Source: Leptodontidium sp. MPI-SDFR-AT-0119 (taxonomy: Eukaryota; Ascomycota; Leotiomycetes; Helotiales; Leptodontidiaceae). From it: DNA of 64,000 nucleotides. Below the pieces are notes generated by a model, which did not search any database, was not told where the DNA came from, and saw only the letters and a program-made list of their open reading frames with translations. Where the stretch lies: NCBI GenBank assembly GCA_020726505.1, contig JAHLEZ010000046.1, forward strand, positions 1 to 64,000, written 5' to 3'. The first letter of the stretch is position 1; each line of letters starts with the position of its first letter. This document shows positions 44,990-56,599 of this stretch, piece by piece. Position numbers and translations under genes: made by a program.

Positions 44990-46578
44990 TTAACTGTGAT
45001 TAGTTCGTCTACTATAATAGGCCTATTAGTACTATTAATATTATTTGCTTTATTTTTTATTGCTAAGTATACTTCACATAACTTAGAATTAGCCGTATAA
45101 GTAATACTATTATAATTTGCACATCTTATACTTAAGTGTAAGTACTTAGTATTTAATTTACAAGTATTATAACTATATTGTCTACTTATATAGTTTTCTA
45201 CGCATAAAATACACTTCTTATTCCTTTTATAAAGGCTTTTAGAGTGCCCAAAACTAGCACATCTAGTACATTGAGAAGTACTAGGAGTAATTATATATTT
45301 TATTACTTTAGCTGAAATACCCGCAATATAAAGCCTATTTAATATAGCCCTTTTTACTTACTCTTGGCTTAAGAAAGCTACTACTATAGTACTTGTTTAT
45401 ACTAGGCCTAAGTCACGTTTTTCTTTAGGAGTAGTCTAAAAGGATTTTCTTACGGGAGTAAAACCTTTATTAAAGGTTTGAATCTCTTTAGCGACTAGCT
45501 TAGAGTTTAATCCCTCTTCTATACTAAACTCCTTAATAGGGATACTATAAATCGCGACCTTGTACTATGGCTCTCCTCTCTAAATTAAAATCAAATCGGG
45601 AAGCACCCCCTTAATAATTGACTCGTTTAAAATCAAGAATTTAATATCAAAATCAAGGGTAATAGTAACTACTAAATTACCTCTTAAAGAAAGGGAAATA
45701 GAAGAAATAACTAGTCCTTGTATTCCCTTCTTATTAAAAGCAGAATTAAGCAAATTGCGCGTAATAATAGAAGAGAAGGTGTTTACTTGGATATTCCGTG
45801 CCTGTAAGAGGGTACATCTCTTAGTAAGAGTAGACTTACTATTTCCCTTTGGCTTATTAGCCCCGGTTACGGTAGGGTTCCTAGGGCTACCCGGAGCCCT
45901 AGCCCTATTCCCCTTAGCACCGCTATTACTAGTACTACTAGTTGCTATGCCGTTGACCTGAGTTGTTGGTTGTTGTAAGTGAGCTTTCTCGGCTATTTTG
46001 GCCTAAGTAGTTGACTTAGTAACTTGTGTTTCGATTTTCTTTGTTGCTCTCTCTAAATTAGCTACTTAAGAAGCTAAAATAGAAGTTATATTCTTGATTT
46101 TATTGTGTTCTATGTATTCCCTGAATATCTCAAGTAAATCAAGTAGTTTCGCTTGCTCGTCCCGTGACTTAGTAGCTGAATATGCCCTTACTAGTAAGTC
46201 TCTGGCTTTAAGAACTAGCTTTTGGCTAGTATTACTAGTTTGACTACTTTAGAAGTAAGTTTGGCTTTAGTGATATTTTCTATTGAAGTCTATATTAATT
46301 CTTAGCGTCTTGTTGATATATTAGTTATTAGTGGGGTTATTTAATAGTCCGCGCTTTATAAGGGCCAGTTGAGCCGCACTAGTCAATAAGAGCCGAATAG
46401 GGGTATTTTGCCCCCGGGAGTTAGAAATAGAGCCCCTTAGGTCTTTAGGGGCTCTAGGAGTAGTCTCGGTCGATTCTACTACTCTTGTTAGCCTAGTAGG
46501 AAGCTCTCCTAGGTCTCTAGGCGTTGGCGTAGGTGTGGGGGGCTCTGAGGAGTCGAAGGGGTCGAATAGGGGCTCCAT
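44990..46578 (-). pseudogene. LINE ORF1 (gag-like, zinc knuckles)
   Basis: Starts MEPLFDPFDSSEPPTPTPTPRD at 46578. It is a Pro/Thr-rich, basic protein with stops after about 85 codons and later. Near 45180-45270 it has CTRCASFGHSKSL followed by KKCILCVENYISRQ, two CCHC-type knuckles of RNA-binding LINE ORF1 proteins. It ends near 44990. Confidence 0.8.
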
Positions 46579-46738
46579 AGCTCCCGGTTATTACAGCGGT
46601 AATATACTACTGCAAGGCCTAGGGGCAAGGAGATCGATTGGTTAGGAGGTAGTTAATAAGATGGAAACAGGTGTGGTTCAAAGGCAGGGGGGTCAAGAGT
46701 CCCGAAAAAGTGTTGTTGTACTTGAATTTAGTTACTTT

Positions 46739-49700
46739 ACTAGAGCCTAGAACCTTTATTAAATTAACGAACGACGATAGTATTAAAGCTAGAACGTCGA
46801 GTCTTATGATTAAGGGCCGAGGTACTCGTCTTTTTAAGGGTACTCTCTATAGTCTTAACGGACTAAATATTAAGGACTTAAGGCTTTTTAACGTCGCTGT
46901 CGTTAAAGGATTTAATGTTAATATCATTTCAGAAGCTCGTTTATTATAAGTTAGAGTTTAGTATAATAAGTTAGACTACACGTTACGCGTGGGATTAGCT
47001 GAGAAGAGTATTGTATTGAAGTAATTGGAGCGACAGTTTAACTTAGCTTTCTTTAAATACAAGCCTTTTAATTACTCTTTAGCTCCCGTAATAGCTCCTA
47101 ACTCTCTAATTCGCCTAACTTATACTTTTTTAATATTCCCCACGCTTCAAAGGAGTATCCGGCAAGGTTTTTAATTAAGTCGACGATATTTGAGACCGCG
47201 GCTAGACGACGCTAGGTTATAGCACTTATAGGCAGGGCACCTTAAGAAGGAAGCGTTAAAGAATTTAGTTAAAAATGCGCGTAACGTCGAGATCTTAGGC
47301 ACTACTTAAATTAAGTGTAAAGAGTACTCTTTAACTGTCACGTAGTAAGTCGTTAGTCGAAGACCTTTAGAGAAAATAACTACTTAGCCTTTTTATCACA
47401 TTTCTTAGGACTTATTCGACTTCCCTGTCGGATTTAATAAGAACAACTGGCTCTTATTAATTAAAGACTAATATAATAGGAAATTTTATAAATAACTCTT
47501 AAAAAACAAAGAGTTAATCGCTGTCTTAGGAGCTCTTAAACTATTTAAGGCGTAGACAAGACATTAATTTAGACTCTTAATTTACAAAATACACTAAAAT
47601 AACGACACCTTAGTTATAAGAATCAATAAATTAACTAAGTACGAAAAGTAATATACGGAAAATAGTATTAATATTAAGGGTACCCCTTCGTATACGTACT
47701 AACTTAATAGGGGAGCTAAGCGTGTAAGTAAGGAAATCATCGAAAAGTCTATTAAGATGCACCTTTCAGTAAACTTACTAGAGGAGCTTTAGACAGAAGT
47801 AGTTATAGTAGTAATTACTCTTTATAACATAAGTCTGGCTACTCGAAAAGGCTTTAAAAGTCTAAATAAGATCTTCTACGCCTAGTTTAGGCAATATTTT
47901 CAGTATTATGACCCTAAGCTTATTTAGAAGCTTAATACCGATATACGACCTGACTGAAGTAATATATGGGCGTACGGCTGTAGAGCCTACCTTATAATTA
48001 AGGACTAAGAGGCTCTTTAACAAAAGAGAGCATTTAAAGTTAACTTAAGAGCGCACCTTAGATACTTAGTAGGATACGTCTCGTCTAATATATACAGGGT
48101 CTGGGTACTTCAATTATAGCGTGTAATAGTGACTCGGAACGTTACTTTTAATAAATCCCTCTTTTATTTAAGCTCTCTAAACGTAGAGAGAGCGGTCGAC
48201 TAGTCGCGTTTAATATTAAGAGATCTTACTGAAATACTAGAAGAAGAGGAGGGACCTTAGGACGCTAGAACCGATATAATTAATTAACTGAGCGCACTTA
48301 ATATACTAGAATTAATAATAAGTACTACCTTAGAAAAGGAATAACTAAGCCAAGTAATAAGTTCTACAGAAATTACTAAGTTTATAACCTCGGGGGTGCC
48401 ACAGCCTTCGATTAAGCTTTTAACTATAGGGGTAGAACAATTAATACTACCCTTAGAAAAGTTAAGATTAATAAAACTCGTTAGTAAAAACTTAAGGGTA
48501 AAACAATTAAGGAAAAGTACTAAACTTCTTACTCACAAGTACCTTAATTAAGTCTCAAAACGAGTCGACAAATTAAGATAGTTAGTGTCTTAGAGCACAA
48601 CTAAGAGAGATGTCTTACGTAATACACTAAACTTTAAGAGAGATGTGAGAGCTAAGCGCTAATTAATACTATAAGTTATTATATACTCTTAAGGGTTATA
48701 CAACCGAGAGCGCGGTCTTAAGCGTCAGGGAACACTTACTTAAGGTGCCGGCCCTAAGTAATTAAAAGCTCCGCCTTAAGTAATAGAATACAAGGAGTAT
48801 CTTAATTCGTTAGACTTAAAAGAAGAATTAAGTATAAAGTAATACTTATTACTTCTGGCCTTAATTAATAATAACTTACTTAAACCTCTACAGAAGAAGA
48901 GGGTAAAAGATCGAGTAACTGGCGACGGTCGAAAGACCCGAGTTAATAGTAAGATTATAAAACCGAATCAAAGCGTCTACATAGTAACTATTAAAGAGTT
49001 AATTATAAAATCGTTAAACCCGTCGAGTAACCGTAAATATTTAGAGGACTTTTTAGGGACCTTTTGGCCTAATTAAAAACTAATATAAAGAGATAAGAAA
49101 GACTTAAGCGCAGTCTATACTATAATCTTAGCGTCTATTCTTAAAAATGTCGAAATTCGACAACTAGTTAATCTCCCACGAATACACTAATCTTAATTAC
49201 TAAAGGACTTATTAAATTAGAGAGACCTCAAAGATTACCCTCTAAGAGAGCACTTCTAAGCCGACGTAATTAAGGAAATCACTAACTTAGAGTCGCGTAA
49301 CTACTAGAGAGTCATTAAACAAAGCTTCGCCACTAAATAACTAATACTATTGAAATAAGTATTTCACGCCAAAGTCGATTTGTTAGGGTATTTAATTAAG
49401 TGTCACTCGCGAGTTATTATTAGGGGAGACTTATAACCCGAAACGTCAATTCTCTTAATATATACGGCAACCTTAATTACTTATTCTTTTAGGACTACTA
49501 TAACAATAGTAGCTTAATTTAATTTAGAAATGATTTAATTTAATATTATTAACGCCTTTATTAACGCTAAACGAAGCGAATCGAGTACTCGCGTACACTA
49601 TTACTTACTAGACGGATTTAAATAAGACGGGATAATAGTAGAGGTTAATCGTGTACTTTATCAACTTAAAAACTCGTTAGTACTATAATATAAAGACTTT

Positions 49701-50780
49701 ACTAGAACTTTGTTAAAGTTAAAGTTAATCCCTTATAAGGAAGAGCCTTATATCTTTATAAACGAGTAATATTTAGTCTTTATTATCTTTTATATTAACA
49801 ATATTTAAGTATTATATTACTCTTTAGCCCTTAAAGACGCTTAACTTATTATTGACGGCTTAAATATAATATATAAGCTCACTAGAGGAGAACTAATAGA
49901 GTGGTTTTTAAGTGTTCGCGTTATTAGAGATTGTTAAGTAAAGACTATTTCTTTAGTACACGACACTTATATTTAAAAGGTTACTTTGCGATTTAACTTA
50001 GTAAATAGAAATTACTTAAGTACTTTACTACCTTAAGTCGAGCTACTGAAGAATTAAGGGCAAGTAACCCTAGTTTAAATTAAGGAGTATTAAGAGAAGG
50101 TTAACTTAGTACTTTACACAGTAATTATATTGCGCGTAAACGTTATATTTATAACTTTAAGACTTTCTCACTTCTTAACTAACCTCTCTTTAGAGCACCT
50201 TATGGCAGTTAATTAGACTATTCGTTACCTCTTTAGAACCTGATTTTTGGCGATTACTTATAGTTATAAACTACGCGACTCTCAGCTTATTATAACTTTA
50301 AATACTTTATTTATAGACGATCTCGATACTAGGCGCTCTTTTAATAGTTATATTATAATACTTTTTAGAGGTTTAATCTTATAGAGAGCGGCCTTATAAG
50401 ATACAGTTATTACTTTAATTATATAGGCTAAGCTTTTAGGCGTTAAGTATACGGCTAAGGAGATTATAGCTTTATAGTGTTTCTTTTAAGAGTTACGTCT
50501 TAAGTTAAGGGAAATTTGGAAAATCTTTTGCGACAATTAGTAAATAATATAGTTAATTGTTAAGGAAAATTAGCGTATCTTTATTAAGTTACGCCACGTT
50601 AATATTTAGAATATATAGTTACGCTAAGAGTTTTAAAAGGGCACTTTTTTAGTCAAATATTTACTTATAAGCTATATGCCCGCTAATAGACTTATAAAGA
50701 ACTTCTCTCGACAGAAATTTGAGAATTTTGTTACTCTTATTAACTTAGTTAATGTTTATACTTAACTAAAGTAACTCACT
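46739..50780 (+). pseudogene. Copia-1 pol remnant
   Basis: Resumes after the LINE with LEPRTFIKLTNDDSIKA and SLNGLNIKDLRLFNVAVVKG (open at 46671-46949), then integrase (about 47250-48150: FFRTYSTSL-like region, GFKVN, YLVGYVSSNIYRVW), RT (about 49050-50100: LKSSLYEEPYIFINE, FYINNI for YVDD, WFLSVRVIRD) and RNase H to about 50760. Frame and order parallel copia-2, showing the two are relatives. Confidence 0.8.
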
Positions 50781-51099
50781 GTAGAGCCTTCGCTTTAAAG
50801 TAAGTCTTTATACACGTTCTTTACTTTTTCTTTTGTTATAAGGGTATTATCTTATATATTTGTTATTCCTTTGTAAATTCTCTTATTATTTTATTTACTT
50901 AGAAAGTAACTGAGCTCGGGGGTGAAATTCACAGTATTTAAAAGATTTAATTACTCTTAATAATTATTCGTTTTTATAATAAAAGTAACGTAACGTAAGT
51001 AAATTATAAGGGGACACTTAGTTATTTAGAAGTTCTTAAGCCTCGCCTTATACAAAAGAAAGTAACTTATATAATTAAAAGGCCTAAAACCTCCCAAAC

Positions 51100-51880
51100 T
51101 AAGTCACTTAACGCACTAGTAATTACCTTAATAAGCTCCTTAACCTAAGCAGCTTGAGCTTCTTACTTTAGTATAAGAGTAACTCTAAGAGGCTTATTAG
51201 CTATTAAGGCCTAGAAAGTAATAAGACTAGTACTAATACTAGCGGCCGTAATAGTAACTCTACTAGCTCCACTTATAGCTATAGTAGGAGCAGCAGCCGC
51301 AAGAGCAGTAGGAGAAGCTGGAGTTGCTCCCTGAGGAGTCTCTTTACTACCCTTTAACTCTGAGGAGGAATCGACATAGAGAGCAGTCGAGGCCGCACCT
51401 AAAGCACGACTAGTAAAGTCAGTTACTCTACCGGCAGCTCTACTAGTAACAACTTGACCCTTAAGGGCCGCTAAAATAAGAGCTCTTAGGCGCTTTAATT
51501 CCTAAAAAGGTTAGTAATTACACGTTAGAAAAGAACAACTTAAGGAATTTACCTTCTCGCCTACGTTATTTAAGAGCGTAGCCCGGTAAACTAGGAAGGG
51601 GGCCTAGGCAGTAGCGGGAGTAACCTTATAAGAGTGGCCTAAGGCGCACGTAAAGTAGTAAGTACCTCGACTAATAACATTAAAGCACTCGCTAATACTT
51701 TTAGTTTAAAGGGCGCTATTAATGTAACTTAAGTAAATAACTACACACTCAGCTCCCTTAACACGAGGAGCACGAGCACGAGTAATAAGAGCAGCTGTAG
51801 TAGCTCTCTTTAGAGTAAGAGCAGCCTTTGGAGCCTTCTTAGCCTCTTTTTTCTTCTTCGCCTATTATAATTAATAATGC
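51100..51880 (-). pseudogene. Antisense cysteine-motif ORF remnant in copia-1
   Basis: On the minus strand, KKKEAKKAPKAALTLKRAT and RARAPRVKGAECVVIYLSY are followed by ECFNVISRGTYYFTCALGHSYK and, further on, an Ala/Ser-rich tail (AASTALYVDSSSELKG). It occupies the same place and orientation as the copia-2 gene, between pol and the 3' LTR, with a similar Ala/Lys/Arg-rich start and Cys cluster. A few stops interrupt it. The limits and any introns are not resolved. Confidence 0.5.
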
Positions 51881-52265
51881 CAAAATTAATATATAACTTT
51901 AAGATCGACGATTAACTTAATTTAATTTAAATAACTTATAACGACGGACAGACGATTAGCCTTGACGGCAGCAGTAGATCGCCGTGAGACACTTATAGTG
52001 CCGGTTGATCGATTTATTAATTGATTGATTAATTGTTAATTAGTTAATTAGTTAGTAGATCGAAAGGTCGATTTGTATATATTGTGGAGAGGTTATAGGA
52101 CCAAGAATTAAGTAGGGGATGCGCCACTTTAAATAGAACGGTTGTTTACTTAACTTAGTAATATAAGAATAGTTGTGGCCTAAGTATTTAGTTTAGTGTT
52201 TACTCTCGCTTAACGTAGCTAACTATAATATTAGTGGCTTATTATTGTCACTTGGCTGGGGGGTG

Positions 52266-52446
52266 TATTGTATAGGCACGGGCTAATACTCAGTTAATTG
52301 CGCGTTACGCTAGATATAGTTTCTGCCACGTTATATTGCTTTTAGGAGAATAACGTGTTCCCTTGATTTCCTTATATATTCTAGAGAACAATCAATCACT
52401 TTAATTCTCTTTACGTTGATCGCAAGGCTCTGCTCCACTTCTGTAC
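52266..52446 (+). repeat. 3' LTR of copia-1, truncated
   Basis: It aligns to 31508-31692 and stops at CTTCTGTAC, about four bases short, where a Gypsy element begins. The polypurine tract GGCTGGGGGGTG precedes it. Confidence 0.8.
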
Positions 52447-53849
52447 TGTGGCGGGGACAGCCGCTAATTTCTTTTGTTACATGACTGAGCTGGTCCTTCG
52501 CATATATAAGGAGCTAACACTTGACTATAGAACGTCAAGAACGTAATACTAAATATATTCTATTTATTAGAACCTTTTCCCTCCCCTCCTTTATTAATTC
52601 GTACTCTTTAGATATGTGATATCTTTAAATTTAATTAATCTATTATTTATAAAGCCTAGAATCTCCTCTAGTGGCTCGCTATATACTACCCTCTTATTGT
52701 GTGGATTAGGATTCGTCCCTCTTACATATTTTTAGTAACTTACGTAAGGAGTAAGTTATTACTAGAGGAGGAACTAAGTAAGTATAATAATAAGGTCCTT
52801 ATGTACTAACTCATATAGGGAAAGCTAAGAAAAACGATAATTGTCTGAACTAAGGGAGCTATTTAGTTAGTTATCTCTTAGCCCTTAAGGCAAAACGATA
52901 AACATAGAGAATACGGACCTTTAACTTAAGGAGAACGAAGACTATTAAGGAACTAGGGAAAGTTACAAAGTGAGAGTACTTGTAGTACTAGAAAATCTGT
53001 CTCCCTTAAGCCACTGTTCTAATTCTATTATTCTGAGATATAATGCCTAGCCACTTCGTACTAGCTTTTATTCTTAGCGAAGATTCTAGTGTTTTTAGAC
53101 GTAACTAATATTCTTTAAACACTAGGAAAAGTCAAAACTCCACAACGAAATTAAAATTAACATATTAGAGGCTTAAGCGGAGTATTAGCGAGCCTATATT
53201 TCGAAGTATTCGGCGAGACATAAAACTTCTAGGCTAGTTTAAAGCCTAAGTAGTTTACGCCGAGTATTAATCTCTTTAATTTGTTTTCTTATTATATTTA
53301 CTTTTATTATTTTTGTAATTTCTGTATACAAGCCCCAAGCTTTAAGGCGTGTTTGTTTTAGTTTAGTAGTTATTAGCGTTTATTAAGGGCTGACTAAGGA
53401 GTACGGCCTTAAACCTTCGCTAGGAGTTATTAACATTTATCTCGCTTTAAGGTAAGCGAGAGCCTATATACTTTCTGTTTTAAGGGAGGGGGTTTCCTTT
53501 ATATTTCTTTAGTAATTAATATACTATATTCTTAGTTACTTTCTTATATTTTAACTGACGACACTATTAACTTACTTAACTACGACCTTCTTACGACAAC
53601 ACACGATATCGAACAACGGAAACATCGACTACGGCTACGGCAACCTTAGGATAAGTGAGTTTAGTAATATTATAATGCCCCCTAACTTTATTTTAATAGG
53701 AGTAACTCCTCTGTTTAGACTTAAAATTATTGCTAGGCTAAGCTTTAACACTTTTACACTCTTTAAGGACACTACTTTTTAAACCTCGGAGACTTCTTAA
53801 AAGAGGAATAAGGGAAAGAAAGAAAAGCAAGGGATTAATGGCTCTGATT

Positions 53850-55270
53850 CTACTAATCTTATAAGGCTACACTAATACTCCGGCCTTACTTTTATTATAG
53901 ACGACTTAAAGAACTTAAAAATCTATTTTAGTTAGCTTATACTTATCGCCGGAACCTTGAATGCCCCTATCTTTAATAGAATCGATGTTAGTAATTACTT
54001 CCGGATTCTCGATTGATACTTTATAGCTTATATAGTCACTAATGATTAAGTTAAGAAAGAATAGGTGGCTGAGTACGCTACTTAAGCTTATATATAGACT
54101 ATTCGGAAGCTTTTAGGCTTTAAAGAGGGTAGTTATATTAGCTTTAAGAATACTGTAATTTAAGAGTACTAGCGCAACGATACAGAACGCCGCCTATATA
54201 CTAATAGTTACCTTAACCGACTTGAGCATGACTTTAAGACTCTTACAGGGGACGGCGAGCCTACTCCTGAACAGTGCCGCGACTTCCTTTAAGTATTTAG
54301 AGAAGTTATTATCAACTATATTAACCGTAGTAACTTCACTAATAAATAAACTTCTATAAGATTTATCTTTTCTCTTCCTTAAAATCTACGAACTAAAGTT
54401 ATACGGGCTACTTCTAAGAATAATAAAACCCTAAACATCGATAACATAAACTTATTTAGAAAAGTTTACTTTATTATAAAGGCCTACCTTAACTCTAAAA
54501 GGGAGTTAAGTGCTATTACTAAAGAGTAAGATATTACTAACCGAGTATAAGGTAATACTAATAATACTAACCTGTTCGCTAAGCGCTTTATACCTTAACT
54601 AACGACTTATATTATTTCGTCTCGTAATAATAAATTAGTACCCTGGCATTAGTCTAACTTTACTAATTATAAAGACAACTCTACACGGGACGAGATTTCT
54701 AAAGTATTAAAGTAATAAGACAAGGAGCTATTTATACTTAATTTCCTTCTTACCTTAAAGAAAGTTATTAAGAACCTAAGTAAGGTTAATATAAGAGATT
54801 TGGATTTTATTACTAAAAGATTAGAATATATAAGGATTCTCGGAGTAATAGTTTAAAAAGCCTTTAATATTAACTTTACTATTGAGGTTAATATATTTAT
54901 ATTCTTTAAAAAGGCCTAAGAGTAAGCTGCCGTCGACTATAATATAGTAAATTCGAGTTCCTTGGGGTATAATAAGCGTGCCAGGGATAATTATAGTTGC
55001 CGCTAGTACATAAATTAACACTAACTAGGCATGAGACCTCAGGAGTATTATAGTTATATGAACTAATACTATAACTACAAGAAATAGATTAGTCTTAGTA
55101 TTATTTACGAAGCCGACGACACTAACTATATTTATATTAGCCTATAATAAGAGGGGAAGAAGTTATACTCCGTTTAGTTTCCCTCAGACGGAAGGTCTAG
55201 AAGATATTATATCTTGACGTAAGTCTTAAATACCCCGTACGACCTTAACCTTAAACGTCGAATTAAAGTA
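53850..55270 (+). pseudogene. Gypsy-B copy 1 gag
   Basis: Readable gag frame with stops: AGTLNAPIFNRIDVSNYFRI near 53950, GFKEGSYISFKNTVI, GDGEPTPEQCRDFL near 54255, INYINRSNFTNK, ISSRNNKLVPWH. A CCHC-like remnant (MRPQEYYSYMNYYN) lies near 55030. The minus-strand open frame at 54821-55021 is only its complement. Confidence 0.75.
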
Positions 55271-56599
55271 ATTAAAGAACTCCTTAATATAAGAAAAAAA
55301 GCTACGCTTACTAAGGAAAAGGGTAATAAGGAAACACAATCTTCGACTATTCTTACTATAAGTTATATTAAGCTTATTAAAAAGCTTACGAGAGACTTCA
55401 ACTCGGATATCATTAGTTAATAAGACTATACTAAATACTAATTAGCACAAATCTAAAATTTGCTAGTATATAGTACTAATAGTACTAATTCTGAAGTTAT
55501 AATAGCTCCAGTCGAGACTAAGTAGCGAAAGGGAGTACTTAAATAAGAGCCGTATAAGACTTCAAACAAGCTTTAAGAGAAAATTAAGTTTTAATTTACT
55601 TATAATAAACTAAAGGTACCCTGCGATATTAAAGAACTAGTTAAGTTCGCTAATATTATAGACGTCGATAGCTTAGCGGAGATTAAAATAATACCGCAAT
55701 AGATTTTAGCCTGTAATAAGTTTAAAGTCTCTGACTTAAGTACGAAAACGATATTTACTACGATACTAAAAACATCTTTTAAAATATTACTTATTAGTAG
55801 TATAATAAAAAAGAGAGCTTCGAAGTCTGAGGCATTAGTAATACTATCAGTTATCCTTAGACTTATATCCCGTATAGTGTTATTCCGAAATCCTCGCGTG
55901 TAAGAGGCGTTGACTCGGAATAATTACAGGCTTAACAATATCTTAGACAAATTACTTGTATAAAAGGAGCTTCCTAGAAACCTTACACTAAGAGAAATTA
56001 TAGTTCTTATAGACTCGCCTAAAGTATCTCGTCTCTTTATTAAAACGATTAATTAACGTATATAAAAGGAATTAATTACTAATATTAGTACCTTGGAGTT
56101 CGAAGAACTAGAGTTAATAACTAGGGAAGATATTATTATGTATTAAAAACTACTTCACGACACTTTATATACTCTTCTGAACCTTTATATTACTGATGTT
56201 TCTGTGACTATAAACTATAAACGACGACTTAAGGAAATTAAACAGGAAGGCCTTAAGTTAAAGTATAAGTATTAAGAAGAGTATATTATAACTTATAATT
56301 TTATCTTAAGAAATCTATTAATAGTAAAGTTCAGAATATAATAAAGACGCTAGCGACTTTAATTGTTCGTATAACAAAAAGCTCTTATTAATAACTTAAT
56401 ACTATGGCTTATAATTAGCGCTATCCCGGCCTTTAATTTAATCCTTATAGTATTACTTAGAACTATAATATTACTTAGTAAGTATATCTTTAGGAACCTT
56501 CTAACGAAACGTACTCGCGCTTAAGAACTATTATATACTAAAGTAGTCTTACTAAGGATAATAACTGAGATAAGAAACTTATACTTCTCGCTAGTACTA

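Larger units (their letters stand above)
33432..46724 (-). mobile_element. Tad-like non-LTR retrotransposon (LINE), interrupted by copia-2
   Basis: On the minus strand it has a 5' UTR, ORF1 with zinc knuckles, ORF2 with endonuclease, RT and RNase H, and a 3' poly(A) tail seen as a T-run at 33429-33457. The target duplication AATTTAGTTACTTT is present at 33418-33431 and 46725-46738. Copia-2 (35086-42567) splits ORF2 within RT. Without it the element is about 5.8 kb and looks full length. Stops are frequent but fewer than in the Gypsy elements, and the RT box YMDD survives. Confidence 0.9.
31508..52446 (+). mobile_element. Copia-1, Ty1/copia LTR retrotransposon, split by a LINE
   Basis: A 5' LTR (31508-31692), a PBS-like site, gag, the start of protease, then a minus-strand LINE (33432-46724), then the rest of pol (from 46739), an antisense remnant, a polypurine tract (GGCTGGGGGGTG) and a 3' LTR (from 52266). 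Protein order gag-PR-IN-RT-RH is that of copia. The coding frame resumes exactly across the LINE once one copy of the 14-bp target duplication is removed (NGVTTYLVNLVTL joins LEPRTFIKL). All frames carry RIP-type stops. The 3' LTR lacks its last few bases because a Gypsy element starts at 52447. Confidence 0.88.
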
